The notes below the pieces were generated by a model. The model was given only the letters and a program-made list of their open reading frames with translations, did no database searches and was not told where the DNA came from. DNA of 64,000 nucleotides, from contig JAZSQI010000012.1 of the NCBI GenBank assembly GCA_045537895.1, positions 62,001-126,000 on the forward strand, given 5' to 3'. The translations under genes were made by a program, and so were the position numbers. Source of the DNA: CALXJE01 sp045537895 (GTDB lineage: Bacteria; Bacillota; Clostridia; TANB77; CAG-465). Positions 36,393 to 44,944 of this stretch are shown one piece after another. Within the stretch, counting starts at the first letter, position 1. Every line of letters begins with the position of its first letter.

Positions 36393-36839
36393 ATGTCTTT
36401 ACGGGAGAAATTAAAAAAGGTAGAAAATGTACTTGGAACCATTACTGTGATTTCATTAATTGTTTTTATTGTTCAACATATAATTTTTGAAAACACATTA
36501 GTATCGTACATCCTGTTTTTTGCACTTGCTATAGTTGGATTTACCGGTATAAGTATTGATTCTTATTTGTATTATTCAGGATTAGGCGCAAACAAAACAA
36601 AAATTAGTCAATTATGGTTAGCTTACAAATTTGAAGTTTCAATTTATGTGACAACGCTTATATTTTACACCATAACTCATTTTATAGATAATACCACAAT
36701 TAATATTATCTTTACATGCCTTCTGATATTAGAAGCACTAACATCATATTTTTTATCACATTTTGCAAAAGATAAACATAATCAAGTCACAAAAATAGTT
36801 TTAATTATTTTTTGGCTAATTGCAATTATTTTACAATAA
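36393..36839 (+). CDS. Small four-helix membrane protein, unknown
   Basis: 148 residues with about four hydrophobic segments (near 15-32, 37-62, 78-97 and 100-147) and a short amphipathic start (SLREKLKKVENVL). GGAGG precedes the ATG. It is followed at once by a second small membrane protein, so the two probably form a pair. No known family was recognised. Confidence 0.65.
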   Translation: MSLREKLKKVENVLGTITVISLIVFIVQHIIFENTLVSYILFFALAIVGFTGISIDSYLYYSGLGANKTKISQLWLAYKFEVSIYVTTLIFYTITHFIDNTTINIIFTCLLILEALTSYFLSHFAKDKHNQVTKIVLIIFWLIAIILQ

Positions 36840-36852
36840 GGAGAAATTTAAC

Positions 36853-37104
36853 ATGAATAAAACCACAAGACAAAGATTAAGCCTAATTTTTATACAATCA
36901 GCCTCAATAACTTTAATGGTACTTCTTTTAATATTTAGCATATTAATATTTCCTATAGGCTTTTTAAAGTTAATTAATGCTATTATACTATTACTATCTG
37001 TTTTAAGATTCATATTAATGAAAAAACTCGGCTACAAGTTTTCTATATTTTATTGTATATTAACAATGATGTATGCTTTAAACTTTATTCTCTTATTTAG
37101 ATAA
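36853..37104 (+). CDS. Small membrane protein, unknown
   Basis: 83 residues from the ATG at 36853, chosen for the AAGGAGAA site at 36838-36845; an upstream in-frame ATG at 36820 would overlap the preceding gene. Three hydrophobic segments cover most of the chain. Ends before a strong 14-bp terminator. Confidence 0.6.
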   Translation: MNKTTRQRLSLIFIQSASITLMVLLLIFSILIFPIGFLKLINAIILLLSVLRFILMKKLGYKFSIFYCILTMMYALNFILLFR

Positions 37105-37108
37105 GAAA

Positions 37109-37142
37109 AAGCACTATTAAACTTAATTGTTTAATAGTGCTT
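37109..37142. terminator. Bidirectional 14-bp terminator
   Basis: AAGCACTATTAAAC (37109-37122) pairs perfectly with GTTTAATAGTGCTT (37129-37142). It separates the convergent small membrane gene and the Clp-M41 fusion gene. Confidence 0.9.
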
Positions 37143-37147
37143 GTCTT

Positions 37148-39193
37148 TTATTCAGCTATAAACTGATCTAACTCTTCAGAAGTAACAATTTTGTTTTTCA
37201 GAAGGTATTTTGCCATCTTATCTACTTCATCCCAATGCAGATTAATAAATTCTTCTGTTTTTGTGTACAGCTTCTTTATAAGATTATTTGCTTTTTCATC
37301 AATCTTATTTGCAAGCTGTTCATTAAACAAATCATCATCTAAAAGGTAGATATTTCTAAATTCATCAGAATCATCCATACCGTTCTCTGCTATAAGATCT
37401 TTTGCATATGCCTTTGCCTTTTTAAGATCAGATCTTGCACCAGAATTTATTCGTTTAGAAACCTTTTCTTGTGCAACCCTTCCTGCAAGAAGTGACATTA
37501 TTCGCGCCTCAGAAAATTCTTTATCTGCAGATACAAAACTATCTTTTTCTTCGAGAATATTTACTCCTAAGAAGCCATCACCGGGAATGATTGATATAGC
37601 TTTTACATCATATGCTTCTCTTTCTTTTGTAAGCCTGTTAACAACGTAATGTCCTATTTCATGATACGCAATATCTCTTGCGTCATTTTTAGATATAATA
37701 TTATGATGCTCAAAGTATTCCTCATACACCTTATTTATATCCGCCTTTGTAACCCTCTTTTTATTTTGCATCTTCGATATTGCCATGCTTCTGTCACAAA
37801 GGTCCAAAGTTTTATCAGGATTACATGTATCATGGTTAAAGCAATTAGAGCAAAGAATGATATAATCTAAAAGCTTCTCTGGAAGTTTAACATTATGGTA
37901 TTCTTCCATTTTCTTAATTTTAGCTTTTATCATCGGTTTTATCTCGTTATTCTTAGGCTCTCTTACATTGATAACTTCAAACCTTCTTTTAAAAGCGCCA
38001 TCTCTTGATAAAATCTGTTCATATTCTTTTATCGTTGTAGCCCCTACAAAAACAACATCATCTCTTGAAAGTATTGGCTTGAGTGAGCCACTTAAATCAA
38101 CTGTTCCCTCAGAAGTACTACCTGCTCCAAGCATTTGATGCATTTCATCAACAAATAAAATGATTTTGGAAGTTCCCTCCAAGAATTTCTTAAGTATTGC
38201 AACTTTTGTTTCAAACTCTCCTCTATACTTGGTGCCTGCAACCATTGAGTTTACATCCAAAGATAAAACCGTATACCCTATAAATTCTTTAGGACATGTT
38301 TCATTTACAATTGACTGAGTAATTGCCTCTATTATTGCTGTTTTACCTACACCTGGTTCACCAACTAGAACGCAGTTTCGTTTTGTCTTCTTACAAAAAA
38401 CGTTGAATGCCTTAAAAATTTCTTTGTCTCTTCCAAGTATTGTACATTCTTCGCCTTTCTCATACTTTGTATTAACGTTTTCAAGACATGTTTCAAGTGA
38501 TGATGGTATAGCTAGGCAGAAGCTATTACTTCCGTCAAAATCAACAATGTTAGCACTTATTTTTAAGCTTTGTATAAACTCATCAATATCAAGTTCAATA
38601 CTTTTTAGAATTTCAGACATAAATTTATATGCACTTGTTTCTTTATTTTGGAGTATAGAATAAACAAGTGTATCTAAATCAATATAGTCTTTATTCGCAG
38701 CTCTAGAAAGTATAAAAGCTTCATCACATGCAAGTTCAAGTTTATCGGAATAAACAGGTTCGAGAATGTCTACTTCATATGCTTCAGCCATTTCAGAGCC
38801 ATATTCTGTAGCTAAATCCATTAATGCATCTACAACTTTAGCTTTAAAAATTTCTTCTTCACTTTCCTCCTGAGTGAGCTCCTGTTCAAATTCTTCCTCA
38901 GCTTCTTGACTGATTTCATTTTGTTCTTCTTCGAATAATTTATTTGCTGCATCTTCACCGAATATCTGAGCAAATACTTCTTTATTATTAGCATAATATT
39001 TGATGGGTGGTATAAGCCTCATTTCCATATCTAAAAACGCTTTAGATAAACCACTTTCCTCATCAAACATTGCAGCAAATAACACGTAAGCGCTTCTAAT
39101 TTTTTGATCGTTAAATAGCCACGCTATGTCGTTTGCTACCTCAAATGCCTTCCGAAAGTTTCCTGTTACTTTTGCATTTCTCCATTCTAACAT
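37148..39193 (-). CDS. Fusion of Clp-type N-domain and AAA+ ATPase with FtsH-type M41 zinc metallopeptidase
   Basis: 681 residues. N-terminal region (about 10-60 and 150-200): two Clp_N-like helical repeats joined by an acidic Glu-rich linker. Middle (about 245-480): one AAA+ module of ClpA/ClpC D1 type, with Walker A GEPGVGKT (278-285), the pore-loop block AGTKYRGEFE, Walker B IILFVDEMHQ, sensor FVGATT and FKRRFE arginines. C-terminal (about 505-680): an M41 peptidase with HEIGH zinc motif (His511, Glu512, His515) and Asp589 in SGARSDL, at the place of the third zinc ligand of FtsH. The typical FtsH membrane segments and FtsH AAA domain are absent, so this should be a soluble, self-contained ATP-dependent protease. 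It is monocistronic with its own promoter. I know of no described family with this order. Confidence 0.85.
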   Translation of the reverse strand: MLEWRNAKVTGNFRKAFEVANDIAWLFNDQKIRSAYVLFAAMFDEESGLSKAFLDMEMRLIPPIKYYANNKEVFAQIFGEDAANKLFEEEQNEISQEAEEEFEQELTQEESEEEIFKAKVVDALMDLATEYGSEMAEAYEVDILEPVYSDKLELACDEAFILSRAANKDYIDLDTLVYSILQNKETSAYKFMSEILKSIELDIDEFIQSLKISANIVDFDGSNSFCLAIPSSLETCLENVNTKYEKGEECTILGRDKEIFKAFNVFCKKTKRNCVLVGEPGVGKTAIIEAITQSIVNETCPKEFIGYTVLSLDVNSMVAGTKYRGEFETKVAILKKFLEGTSKIILFVDEMHQMLGAGSTSEGTVDLSGSLKPILSRDDVVFVGATTIKEYEQILSRDGAFKRRFEVINVREPKNNEIKPMIKAKIKKMEEYHNVKLPEKLLDYIILCSNCFNHDTCNPDKTLDLCDRSMAISKMQNKKRVTKADINKVYEEYFEHHNIISKNDARDIAYHEIGHYVVNRLTKEREAYDVKAISIIPGDGFLGVNILEEKDSFVSADKEFSEARIMSLLAGRVAQEKVSKRINSGARSDLKKAKAYAKDLIAENGMDDSDEFRNIYLLDDDLFNEQLANKIDEKANNLIKKLYTKTEEFINLHWDEVDKMAKYLLKNKIVTSEELDQFIAE

Positions 39194-39258
39194 ATTAATT
39201 AATAACCTCCTTTATTTTGTTATTTAACAATAATCCTTTCATATATTTATGTACACCA

Positions 39259-39287
39259 ATTATACATACCTAAAACCTAAAAGTCAA
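39259..39287 (-). promoter_or_regulatory. Promoter of the Clp-M41 fusion gene
   Basis: On the minus strand TTGACT (39282-39287), 17-nt spacer, TATAAT (39259-39264). No CIRCE or CtsR-like direct repeat was seen around it. Confidence 0.75.
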
Positions 39288-39400
39288 TAATTAGACATGT
39301 TAATATTGATATTCGTAACGAAATTATATTTTTTCACATATACTATAGTATCTAATGGATTTTTAAACATTAGAAATTATATAGTGTATGGTGGGTTTTT

Positions 39401-39835
39401 ATGTTTCCTAATTGTGTATTAAGAAATTTTTTATGGTGTCTACCTTGTAGGTTACCCTACGGTAATGGACATTATGCTACAGGTCCAGAGTTAGTTATAT
39501 TATCTAACATGATAAGTATTGAACAATGTCTTACTAATTTCTCCTGTAATTTACTTGGCTGTTCACCTAAAGCCCCCTGTGTGCTAAATAGCCATAGAAA
39601 GGAGAAAATAATAGAAATGTCACAAGGTTATAATAATTGGGGTTACAATAATAATTGCTGTCACAAAGAAGAAAAAAATGAATACTTCCCTAAATGCGAA
39701 TGTTGCTGCTGCAAATACTATGAAAAAAAAGAAGAACCAAAAAAAGAAGAGCCTAAGAAAGAAAAATGCGCAACAATTAAAGTTTGTATAGAAGAAGATA
39801 AAAAAGAAGAAAAAAAAGACAATTGTGGTTGCTAG
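39401..39835 (+). CDS. Cys-rich protein with Lys/Glu repeat tail
   Basis: 144 residues with about 20 cysteines. The first half holds CLPCRLPYGNGH and scattered Cys; the second half begins at an internal ATG (39617) and holds YNNWGYNNNCCHK, a CECCCC cluster, KKEEPKKEEPKKEK repeats and a NCGC end. A GGTGGG sits before the first ATG, while a stronger AAAGGAG at 39598-39604 lies 12 nt before the internal ATG, so a 72-residue product may also or instead be made. The composition recalls spore-coat or metal-binding proteins, but no family was recognised. Confidence 0.55.
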   Translation: MFPNCVLRNFLWCLPCRLPYGNGHYATGPELVILSNMISIEQCLTNFSCNLLGCSPKAPCVLNSHRKEKIIEMSQGYNNWGYNNNCCHKEEKNEYFPKCECCCCKYYEKKEEPKKEEPKKEKCATIKVCIEEDKKEEKKDNCGC

Positions 39836-39871
39836 CTTCAATAAATCTTAAATACAAAGGCATCATATTAT

Positions 39872-39895
39872 GTGCAAACACTTTTGTGTTTGCAC
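39872..39895. terminator. Perfect 10-bp hairpin after the Cys-rich gene
   Basis: GTGCAAACAC (39872-39881) pairs with GTGTTTGCAC (39886-39895) across TTTT. The downstream T-run is weak, so termination is probable but not certain. Confidence 0.6.
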
Positions 39896-39978
39896 TACAT
39901 ACCACCATCTAAATATTATAAATTTATTACATATTTATTTCTTATTACCTATTTCACTCTAAGATGTTCCTTTTTTTC

Positions 39979-40007
39979 TTGTGTTTTACGTATAGTTATG
40001 CTATACT
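39979..40007 (+). promoter_or_regulatory. Promoter of murA
   Basis: TTGTGT (39979-39984), 17-nt spacer, TATACT (40002-40007); murA starts 36 nt downstream. Confidence 0.6.
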
Positions 40008-40043
40008 AAGCATGTTAAAATTTATAATTTTAAGGGGGATTTT

Positions 40044-41333
40044 ATGGATAAAATTATTGTTGACGGACCATGTAGATTAAACGGTGAAGTAACAATTAGT
40101 GGTGCTAAAAATGCAGCTGTTGCAATTTTGCCTGCTACTTTACTTGTAAATGGTAAATGTCACCTTGAAAATGTTCCTGATATTAGTGATATTAGAGCGA
40201 TTATAAAAATATTAAAGTCTTTAGGTTCTAAAGTTGAATATATAACAAAAAATGAACTAATTATAGATAATTCAAATATAACTACAGTTGAAGCTCCTTA
40301 TGATTTAACATGCAAATTTAGAGCTTCATATTATCTTTTAGGTGCTTTGATAAGCCGTTTCGGGAAAGCTCAAATTAGTCTTCCTGGAGGATGCAACTTA
40401 GGTGCAAGACCAATAGATCAACATATTAAAGCATTTGAAAAATTAGGCGCTACTGTTGAAGTAAAAAGAGGAAATGTTTATGCTGATACAAAAGATAAAT
40501 TATCAGCTAGCAGTATATTCTTTGATGTTGTTAGTGTTGGTGCTACTATAAATGCAATCTTAGCTGCCACTCTTGTTCCTGGAACAACAACAATTGAAAA
40601 CTGTGCAAAAGAGCCTCATGTTGTTGACGTTGCAAACTTTCTAAATTCAATGGGAGCTAACATAAAGGGTGCTGGAACTGATGTTATTAAAATAACTGGT
40701 GTCCAGTCTTTAAAACAAACTTCTAGCTACGCTGTTATTCCCGACCAAATAGAAGCTGGAACTTTTATGGTTGCTGCTGCTATAACTAAAGGTAATGTTT
40801 TGATTAAAAACTGTATACCAAAGCATATGGAACCAATAACTGCAAAACTACAAGAAGCTGGAGCTGAAGTAATTGAATTTGAAGATACAATTAGAGTATC
40901 TATGAAAGACACTCCTAGACCTATAAATGTAAAAACAATGCCATACCCTGGTTTTCCTACTGATATGCAACCTCAAATATGTACTTTGATTGCTATTTCT
41001 AAAGGTACAGGCATGATAATTGAAAGTATTTGGGAATCAAGATTTCAATATACAGATGAATTAATAAAAATGGGAGCCGATATTACTGCTCATGGCAGAA
41101 CTGCAATGGTAAAAGGCGTTTCTACACTTGAAGGATGTCCTGTTGCAGCTCACGATTTAAGAGCAGGTGCTGCTATGATTTTAGCAGGTCTTGTAGCCCA
41201 CGGTAGAACTGAAATCTATGATATTCATCATATTGAAAGAGGTTACGAAGACATTGTAGAAAAATTCAAAAATTTAGGTGCAAATATTATGTTCCAAAGA
41301 GATAAAGAACAAGGGTGTGATTGTCATGCTTAA
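40044..41333 (+). CDS. murA: UDP-N-acetylglucosamine 1-carboxyvinyltransferase
   Basis: 429 residues of the EPSP-synthase fold. It begins with DGPCRLNGEVTISGAKNAA and has the active-site loop LPGGCNLGARPIDQHI with Cys117, the residue alkylated by fosfomycin in sensitive enzymes. The LRAGAAMILAGL block is also typical. MurA starts peptidoglycan precursor synthesis in the cytoplasm. The last eight bases overlap the next gene. Confidence 0.97.
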   Translation: MDKIIVDGPCRLNGEVTISGAKNAAVAILPATLLVNGKCHLENVPDISDIRAIIKILKSLGSKVEYITKNELIIDNSNITTVEAPYDLTCKFRASYYLLGALISRFGKAQISLPGGCNLGARPIDQHIKAFEKLGATVEVKRGNVYADTKDKLSASSIFFDVVSVGATINAILAATLVPGTTTIENCAKEPHVVDVANFLNSMGANIKGAGTDVIKITGVQSLKQTSSYAVIPDQIEAGTFMVAAAITKGNVLIKNCIPKHMEPITAKLQEAGAEVIEFEDTIRVSMKDTPRPINVKTMPYPGFPTDMQPQICTLIAISKGTGMIIESIWESRFQYTDELIKMGADITAHGRTAMVKGVSTLEGCPVAAHDLRAGAAMILAGLVAHGRTEIYDIHHIERGYEDIVEKFKNLGANIMFQRDKEQGCDCHA

Positions 41334-42123
41334 TCTTTACCCACTATATAGTAGTAGCTCTGGAAATATGTACCTAATTGAAAGTAAAGAAGCAAATATA
41401 TTAATTGATATAGGTGTTACATATAAAAAAGTAAATGAGGCTCTTAAGTTCTTTTCGAAAGAGCCTTCTAATATTGATGCCATCTTTATAACTCATGAAC
41501 ATAGCGACCATATTAAAGGCTTAAATATATTTATTAAAAATAATCCTGACATACCTGTCTATACTTCAGTTGGAACATCAGAATATATTATTAATTCACT
41601 AAAAAAATGTAATATATCTTATGATAATATATTTCCTATATCAGATATAAAGGAAATTAAAATTAAAGATTTAACAATTAATTATTTTAGTACCTCACAT
41701 GATGCAATTGACCCCGTAGGCTATAAAATTAAAAGTGGTGACAAATCTATAACTATAGCAACCGATTTAGGAATTATGACCAATGAAGTGTTTACTCATT
41801 TAAAAAACACTTCTCTTCCTGTAATAGAGACAAATTATGATAAAGAAATGTTACTAGCAGGTAAATACCCTTTCGATGTTAAAAGAAGGATTGCAGGTCC
41901 ATTCGGACATTTATCTAATGAAGACTCTAGCCAAGTTATCTTAAAACTTGCAAAAAACGGAACTAGAGATTTTTTACTTAGCCATATGAGTGAAAACAAT
42001 AATATGCCTGAACTTGCAAAAGAAACTATTACATCTACTCTTTCACTTGCAGGATTTAACTTAGAAGATTTTAATATAAACATTGCAACTAAAAACTTTT
42101 CAAGCGAGGTATATGAATTATGA
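41326..42123 (+). CDS. walJ: MBL-fold hydrolase of the WalJ/YycJ family
   Basis: 265 residues from the ATG at 41326, which overlaps the murA end. The opening LYPLYSSSSGNMYLIE and the metal motif THEHSDHIKG are typical, with a later TSHDAIDP and C-terminal FLLSHMSENNN. YycJ/WalJ is a metallo-beta-lactamase-fold phosphodiesterase linked to the WalRK cell-wall regulon in Bacilli and often near rlmH, as here. walRK itself is not in the window. Confidence 0.87.
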   Translation: MLNLYPLYSSSSGNMYLIESKEANILIDIGVTYKKVNEALKFFSKEPSNIDAIFITHEHSDHIKGLNIFIKNNPDIPVYTSVGTSEYIINSLKKCNISYDNIFPISDIKEIKIKDLTINYFSTSHDAIDPVGYKIKSGDKSITIATDLGIMTNEVFTHLKNTSLPVIETNYDKEMLLAGKYPFDVKRRIAGPFGHLSNEDSSQVILKLAKNGTRDFLLSHMSENNNMPELAKETITSTLSLAGFNLEDFNINIATKNFSSEVYEL

Positions 42124-42608
42124 TTAATATAAAAATTATTTGTTTAGGAAAAATTAAGGAAAAATATTTAGATGATGCTATTAAAGAATATACAAAAAGA
42201 TTATCTAAATATTGTAGATTAGAAATTATAGAATTACCAGATGAAAAGCTTCCAACCTCTAACTCACAAGCATTAAATAATGAAGTTAAAGAAAAGGAAG
42301 CTAAACTTATATTAAATAAATTAGAAAAAATGAAATCAGATTATATAATTTGTTTAGATGAAACTGGAAAACAGTTATCTTCTAAAGAACTATCTGAAAA
42401 GATAAGATATATATCTACAAATATTTCAGGCTCTATTACATTTATAATTGGTGGTAGCTTAGGTTTATCAGAGACAATAAAAAGCAAAGCAAACTACATA
42501 TTATCTTTTTCTAAACTTACTTTTCCCCATCAATTATTTAGAGTTTTTGTATTAGAGCAACTTTTTAGATGTTTTAAAATATTAAATAACGAACAATATC
42601 ATCACTAA
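42120..42608 (+). CDS. rlmH: 23S rRNA pseudouridine1915 N3-methyltransferase
   Basis: 162 residues with the SPOUT knot. MINIKIICLGKIKEKYLDDAI opens it and FIIGGSLGLSE plus the end FPHQLFRVFVLEQLFR close it, all diagnostic. RlmH methylates pseudouridine 1915 in helix 69 of 23S rRNA. The start overlaps the walJ stop (ATGA). Confidence 0.97.
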   Translation: MINIKIICLGKIKEKYLDDAIKEYTKRLSKYCRLEIIELPDEKLPTSNSQALNNEVKEKEAKLILNKLEKMKSDYIICLDETGKQLSSKELSEKIRYISTNISGSITFIIGGSLGLSETIKSKANYILSFSKLTFPHQLFRVFVLEQLFRCFKILNNEQYHH

Positions 42609-42664
42609 TTTCCAATATTTCCCTATTTTGTCGAACGCTTTTTATAAAAGTAGTGAAATATACG

Positions 42665-42693
42665 TTGTATTTTGTCAATTTTTGTGATATATT
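42665..42693 (+). promoter_or_regulatory. Possible promoter of the AbrB-type gene
   Basis: TTGTAT (42665-42670), 17-nt spacer, TATATT (42688-42693), 26 nt before the start codon; a fair but not strong match. Confidence 0.45.
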
Positions 42694-42718
42694 GTTTGAA
42701 CAGGAGGATAGAGAAAAT

Positions 42719-42967
42719 ATGGGAACAGCTGGAATAGTTAGAAAATTAGATGAACTTGGAAGAATAGTACTTCCTATGGAACTTAGAAAAACTTTAGATT
42801 TAAAAGTAAGAGATTCCATAGAAATTTCTGTAGAAAAAGGAGCTATCGTATTAAAAAAATACTCTCCTGCTTGCGTGTTTTGCAATAAGGAAACAAAGGT
42901 AGCAGATTTTAAAGGAAAAAATGTTTGTTCTAAATGTTTACAAGAAATAAAAATGCAGTTAGATTAG
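42719..42967 (+). CDS. AbrB/SpoVT-type transition regulator with C-terminal zinc ribbon
   Basis: 82 residues from the ATG at 42719, preceded by AGGAGG at 42702-42707. Residues 1-47 form the AbrB swapped-hairpin DNA-binding domain (GIVRKLDELGRIVLPMELR). The C-terminal part carries CVFC (52-55) and CSKC (70-73), a likely zinc ribbon, in place of the usual AbrB oligomerisation tail. AbrB proteins bind AT-rich promoters and control stationary-phase genes. Target genes are unknown. Confidence 0.85.
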   Translation: MGTAGIVRKLDELGRIVLPMELRKTLDLKVRDSIEISVEKGAIVLKKYSPACVFCNKETKVADFKGKNVCSKCLQEIKMQLD

Positions 42968-42988
42968 TAATATAAATATAGCAACAAT

Positions 42989-43016
42989 AAATGAGTTAGA
43001 TGTATTTCTAACTCAT
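42989..43016. terminator. Bidirectional terminator between abrB-type gene and smpB
   Basis: AATGAGTTAGA (42989-42999) pairs with TCTAACTCATT (43006-43016), followed on the + strand by TTCTTTTT. Confidence 0.85.
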
Positions 43017-43026
43017 TTTCTTTTTA

Positions 43027-43473
43027 CTATATTCTTTGTTTTGTTAATTTATCAATTCTTCTTTTTACTTCTTTTTCTTTAATAGATTCTCTTTTATCAT
43101 ATAATTTTTTACCCCTGCAAAGCGCAAGTTCAATTTTAGCATGTTCACCTTTAAAATATATCTTCGTTGGTATTAATGTATAGCTATTTTGTTTTATTTC
43201 AAGTAATAATTTTAATATTTCAGATTTATGTAACAATAATTTTCTGTCCCTTGTTTCCTTTACGTTGTTTATATTACCATGAGAATATGGTGCTATATAC
43301 ATATTTTTTAATATAACTTCATTATTTCTAATTAATGCGAAACTATCTTTTAAATTACATTTTGAATCTCTTAGTGATTTAACTTCTGTCCCTTTTAATT
43401 CTATTCCACATTCTATTTTTTGTTTTATTTCATATTTGTAAGCTGCTTCTTTATTTGTTGCAATTATTTTCAT
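43027..43473 (-). CDS. smpB: SsrA-binding protein SmpB
   Basis: 148 residues with the RNA-binding beta barrel (YKYEIKQKIECGIELKGTEVKSL and LALCRGKKLYDKRESIKEKE). SmpB delivers tmRNA to stalled ribosomes. AAGGAG precedes the ATG. No ssrA gene was found in the window, and rnr is not adjacent. Confidence 0.95.
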   Translation of the reverse strand: MKIIATNKEAAYKYEIKQKIECGIELKGTEVKSLRDSKCNLKDSFALIRNNEVILKNMYIAPYSHGNINNVKETRDRKLLLHKSEILKLLLEIKQNSYTLIPTKIYFKGEHAKIELALCRGKKLYDKRESIKEKEVKRRIDKLTKQRI

Positions 43474-43491
43474 TACATTTCTCCTTCTATT

Positions 43492-44925
43492 TTATAAATA
43501 CTTACTTGCTAGTTTATAATTATCGAAAACTGACTTTTCCCAACTATTACTATCACTGTTTTTTCCATTTAGATTAAATCTTGCACCTAATTTATATGCA
43601 TCATAAATAGTTTTATACACTTCTTCATCTCCATTTTTTAGTAATATTTTAGGGAAATACACTGATATATCTTCAACATCCATTTTTATTACAGGATCAT
43701 ATTGTTTTTCTTTAATATATCTTAATTTTGTTTCTAGCTTATTTATACTGTTAATACTATATTTCTTTTGTTCATTTTGATTAGGAATATAGTAATTTAA
43801 ATTTACCTTCATGCTGAATTTGTCTTTTGCTTTATTTTGAGAATATATAGTTAGAATTTCATCTAATAATTCAAAAATGTTATCTATATCTTCGTAAGTT
43901 TCTTCTGGCAAACCAATATTAAAGTTTAATCTAATACTGTTTCTGTTATTTCTAAAAACTTTATTGATTTTTTGAATTAATTCAGCTTTATCTGTACCAA
44001 ATCCGATTTTAGACCTTAATTTATCACTTGTGGTTATAACATTAAATTGAACTGATGATTGTTCTAAGCAAGGTAAAATAATATCAAATACTTCAGCTGA
44101 AAATTTATTAAAATCTATATTTTTAGAAATAATTCTAACTTCCTCAATATTGCTCTTTATCATATAAATAATTTCACAAAACTTATATTCATCAATTTTA
44201 TCGATATTTCTAAATGAAACTTTTTTTACTCCTCTACTCTTTATACTTTTTTCAACATAATTTATTATTTCATCTGCATCATTCATATACATAAAATCTA
44301 CTATAATAGAAGAGTTGTTAATATTAATAGATGGAACTACCCCATCAAACTTATGTTTTATATTAATATCTGTATTATCACCAATTTTATTTTTTATGTA
44401 TTTTATAACATTGGTAATATTCTCTTTTTCCAAGCTCTCATTAAAAATATTATCTGCGCATCCACCAATTGGTTTTATATTTACATTATTCAGTGGTAAG
44501 AAAAGTATTTCTGGCGAGGTTTTATCTCTTTTTTCTCTATCTAGTATAATATTTCCTAACTCTAAAATATTTAGAATATTAGTAAAATCTAGTTCATTAT
44601 CTATAACAAAAAGTAGTATATCATTTTGCTTTATACTCTTAAAATCTTCTAACGAATATATGTTAATGTCATTGTCTTTTAAATATTTTTCAAAATCAAT
44701 ATCAGGTGCAAAGCATCTCTTACACCATACATCCTCTATTTCATTAATGTTATTATACAGTAGGTTAACTATATAATTTGACATTGCTTTTTCATAAAGA
44801 TTAGGATAGCATAAAACCACACTACTTTTTACATTGCTATTTTTAGTTACTACATTTACTTCTCCTCCAACATATCTTGCTGGTTTGTTTATATTTTTTA
44901 GTTTTTTGCTATCTAAATCTATCAT
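43492..44925 (-). CDS. Radical-SAM-like protein (TIGR03960-type) that lacks the CxxxCxxC cluster motif
   Basis: 477 residues from the ATG at 44925, chosen for the AAAGGAA site; a longer frame would overlap the upstream gene. The N-terminal half follows the B12-binding-like start of the TIGR03960 family (NKPARYVGGEVNVV, CFAPDIDFEKYL, IYSLEDF, NELDFTNILNILELGNI). The C-terminal half keeps the late TIM-barrel blocks (LRLNFNIGLPEETYEDI-like stretch). Where the [4Fe-4S] motif should be, near SSIIVDFMYMNDADEI, there is no cysteine, and no CxxxCxxC occurs anywhere. The gene is not otherwise broken, so this looks like a retained non-catalytic homologue. Its usual DUF2344 partner is absent. Confidence 0.65.
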   Translation of the reverse strand: MIDLDSKKLKNINKPARYVGGEVNVVTKNSNVKSSVVLCYPNLYEKAMSNYIVNLLYNNINEIEDVWCKRCFAPDIDFEKYLKDNDINIYSLEDFKSIKQNDILLFVIDNELDFTNILNILELGNIILDREKRDKTSPEILFLPLNNVNIKPIGGCADNIFNESLEKENITNVIKYIKNKIGDNTDINIKHKFDGVVPSININNSSIIVDFMYMNDADEIINYVEKSIKSRGVKKVSFRNIDKIDEYKFCEIIYMIKSNIEEVRIISKNIDFNKFSAEVFDIILPCLEQSSVQFNVITTSDKLRSKIGFGTDKAELIQKINKVFRNNRNSIRLNFNIGLPEETYEDIDNIFELLDEILTIYSQNKAKDKFSMKVNLNYYIPNQNEQKKYSINSINKLETKLRYIKEKQYDPVIKMDVEDISVYFPKILLKNGDEEVYKTIYDAYKLGARFNLNGKNSDSNSWEKSVFDNYKLASKYL

Positions 44926-44944
44926 GTCATTTCCTTTCTTTAAA

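Noticed and set aside
39401..39616. Possible riboswitch or structured leader before the internal start of the Cys-rich gene
   Set aside because: The stretch is open for 72 codons in the same frame, which is unlikely by chance at this GC, and no known riboswitch core was recognised.
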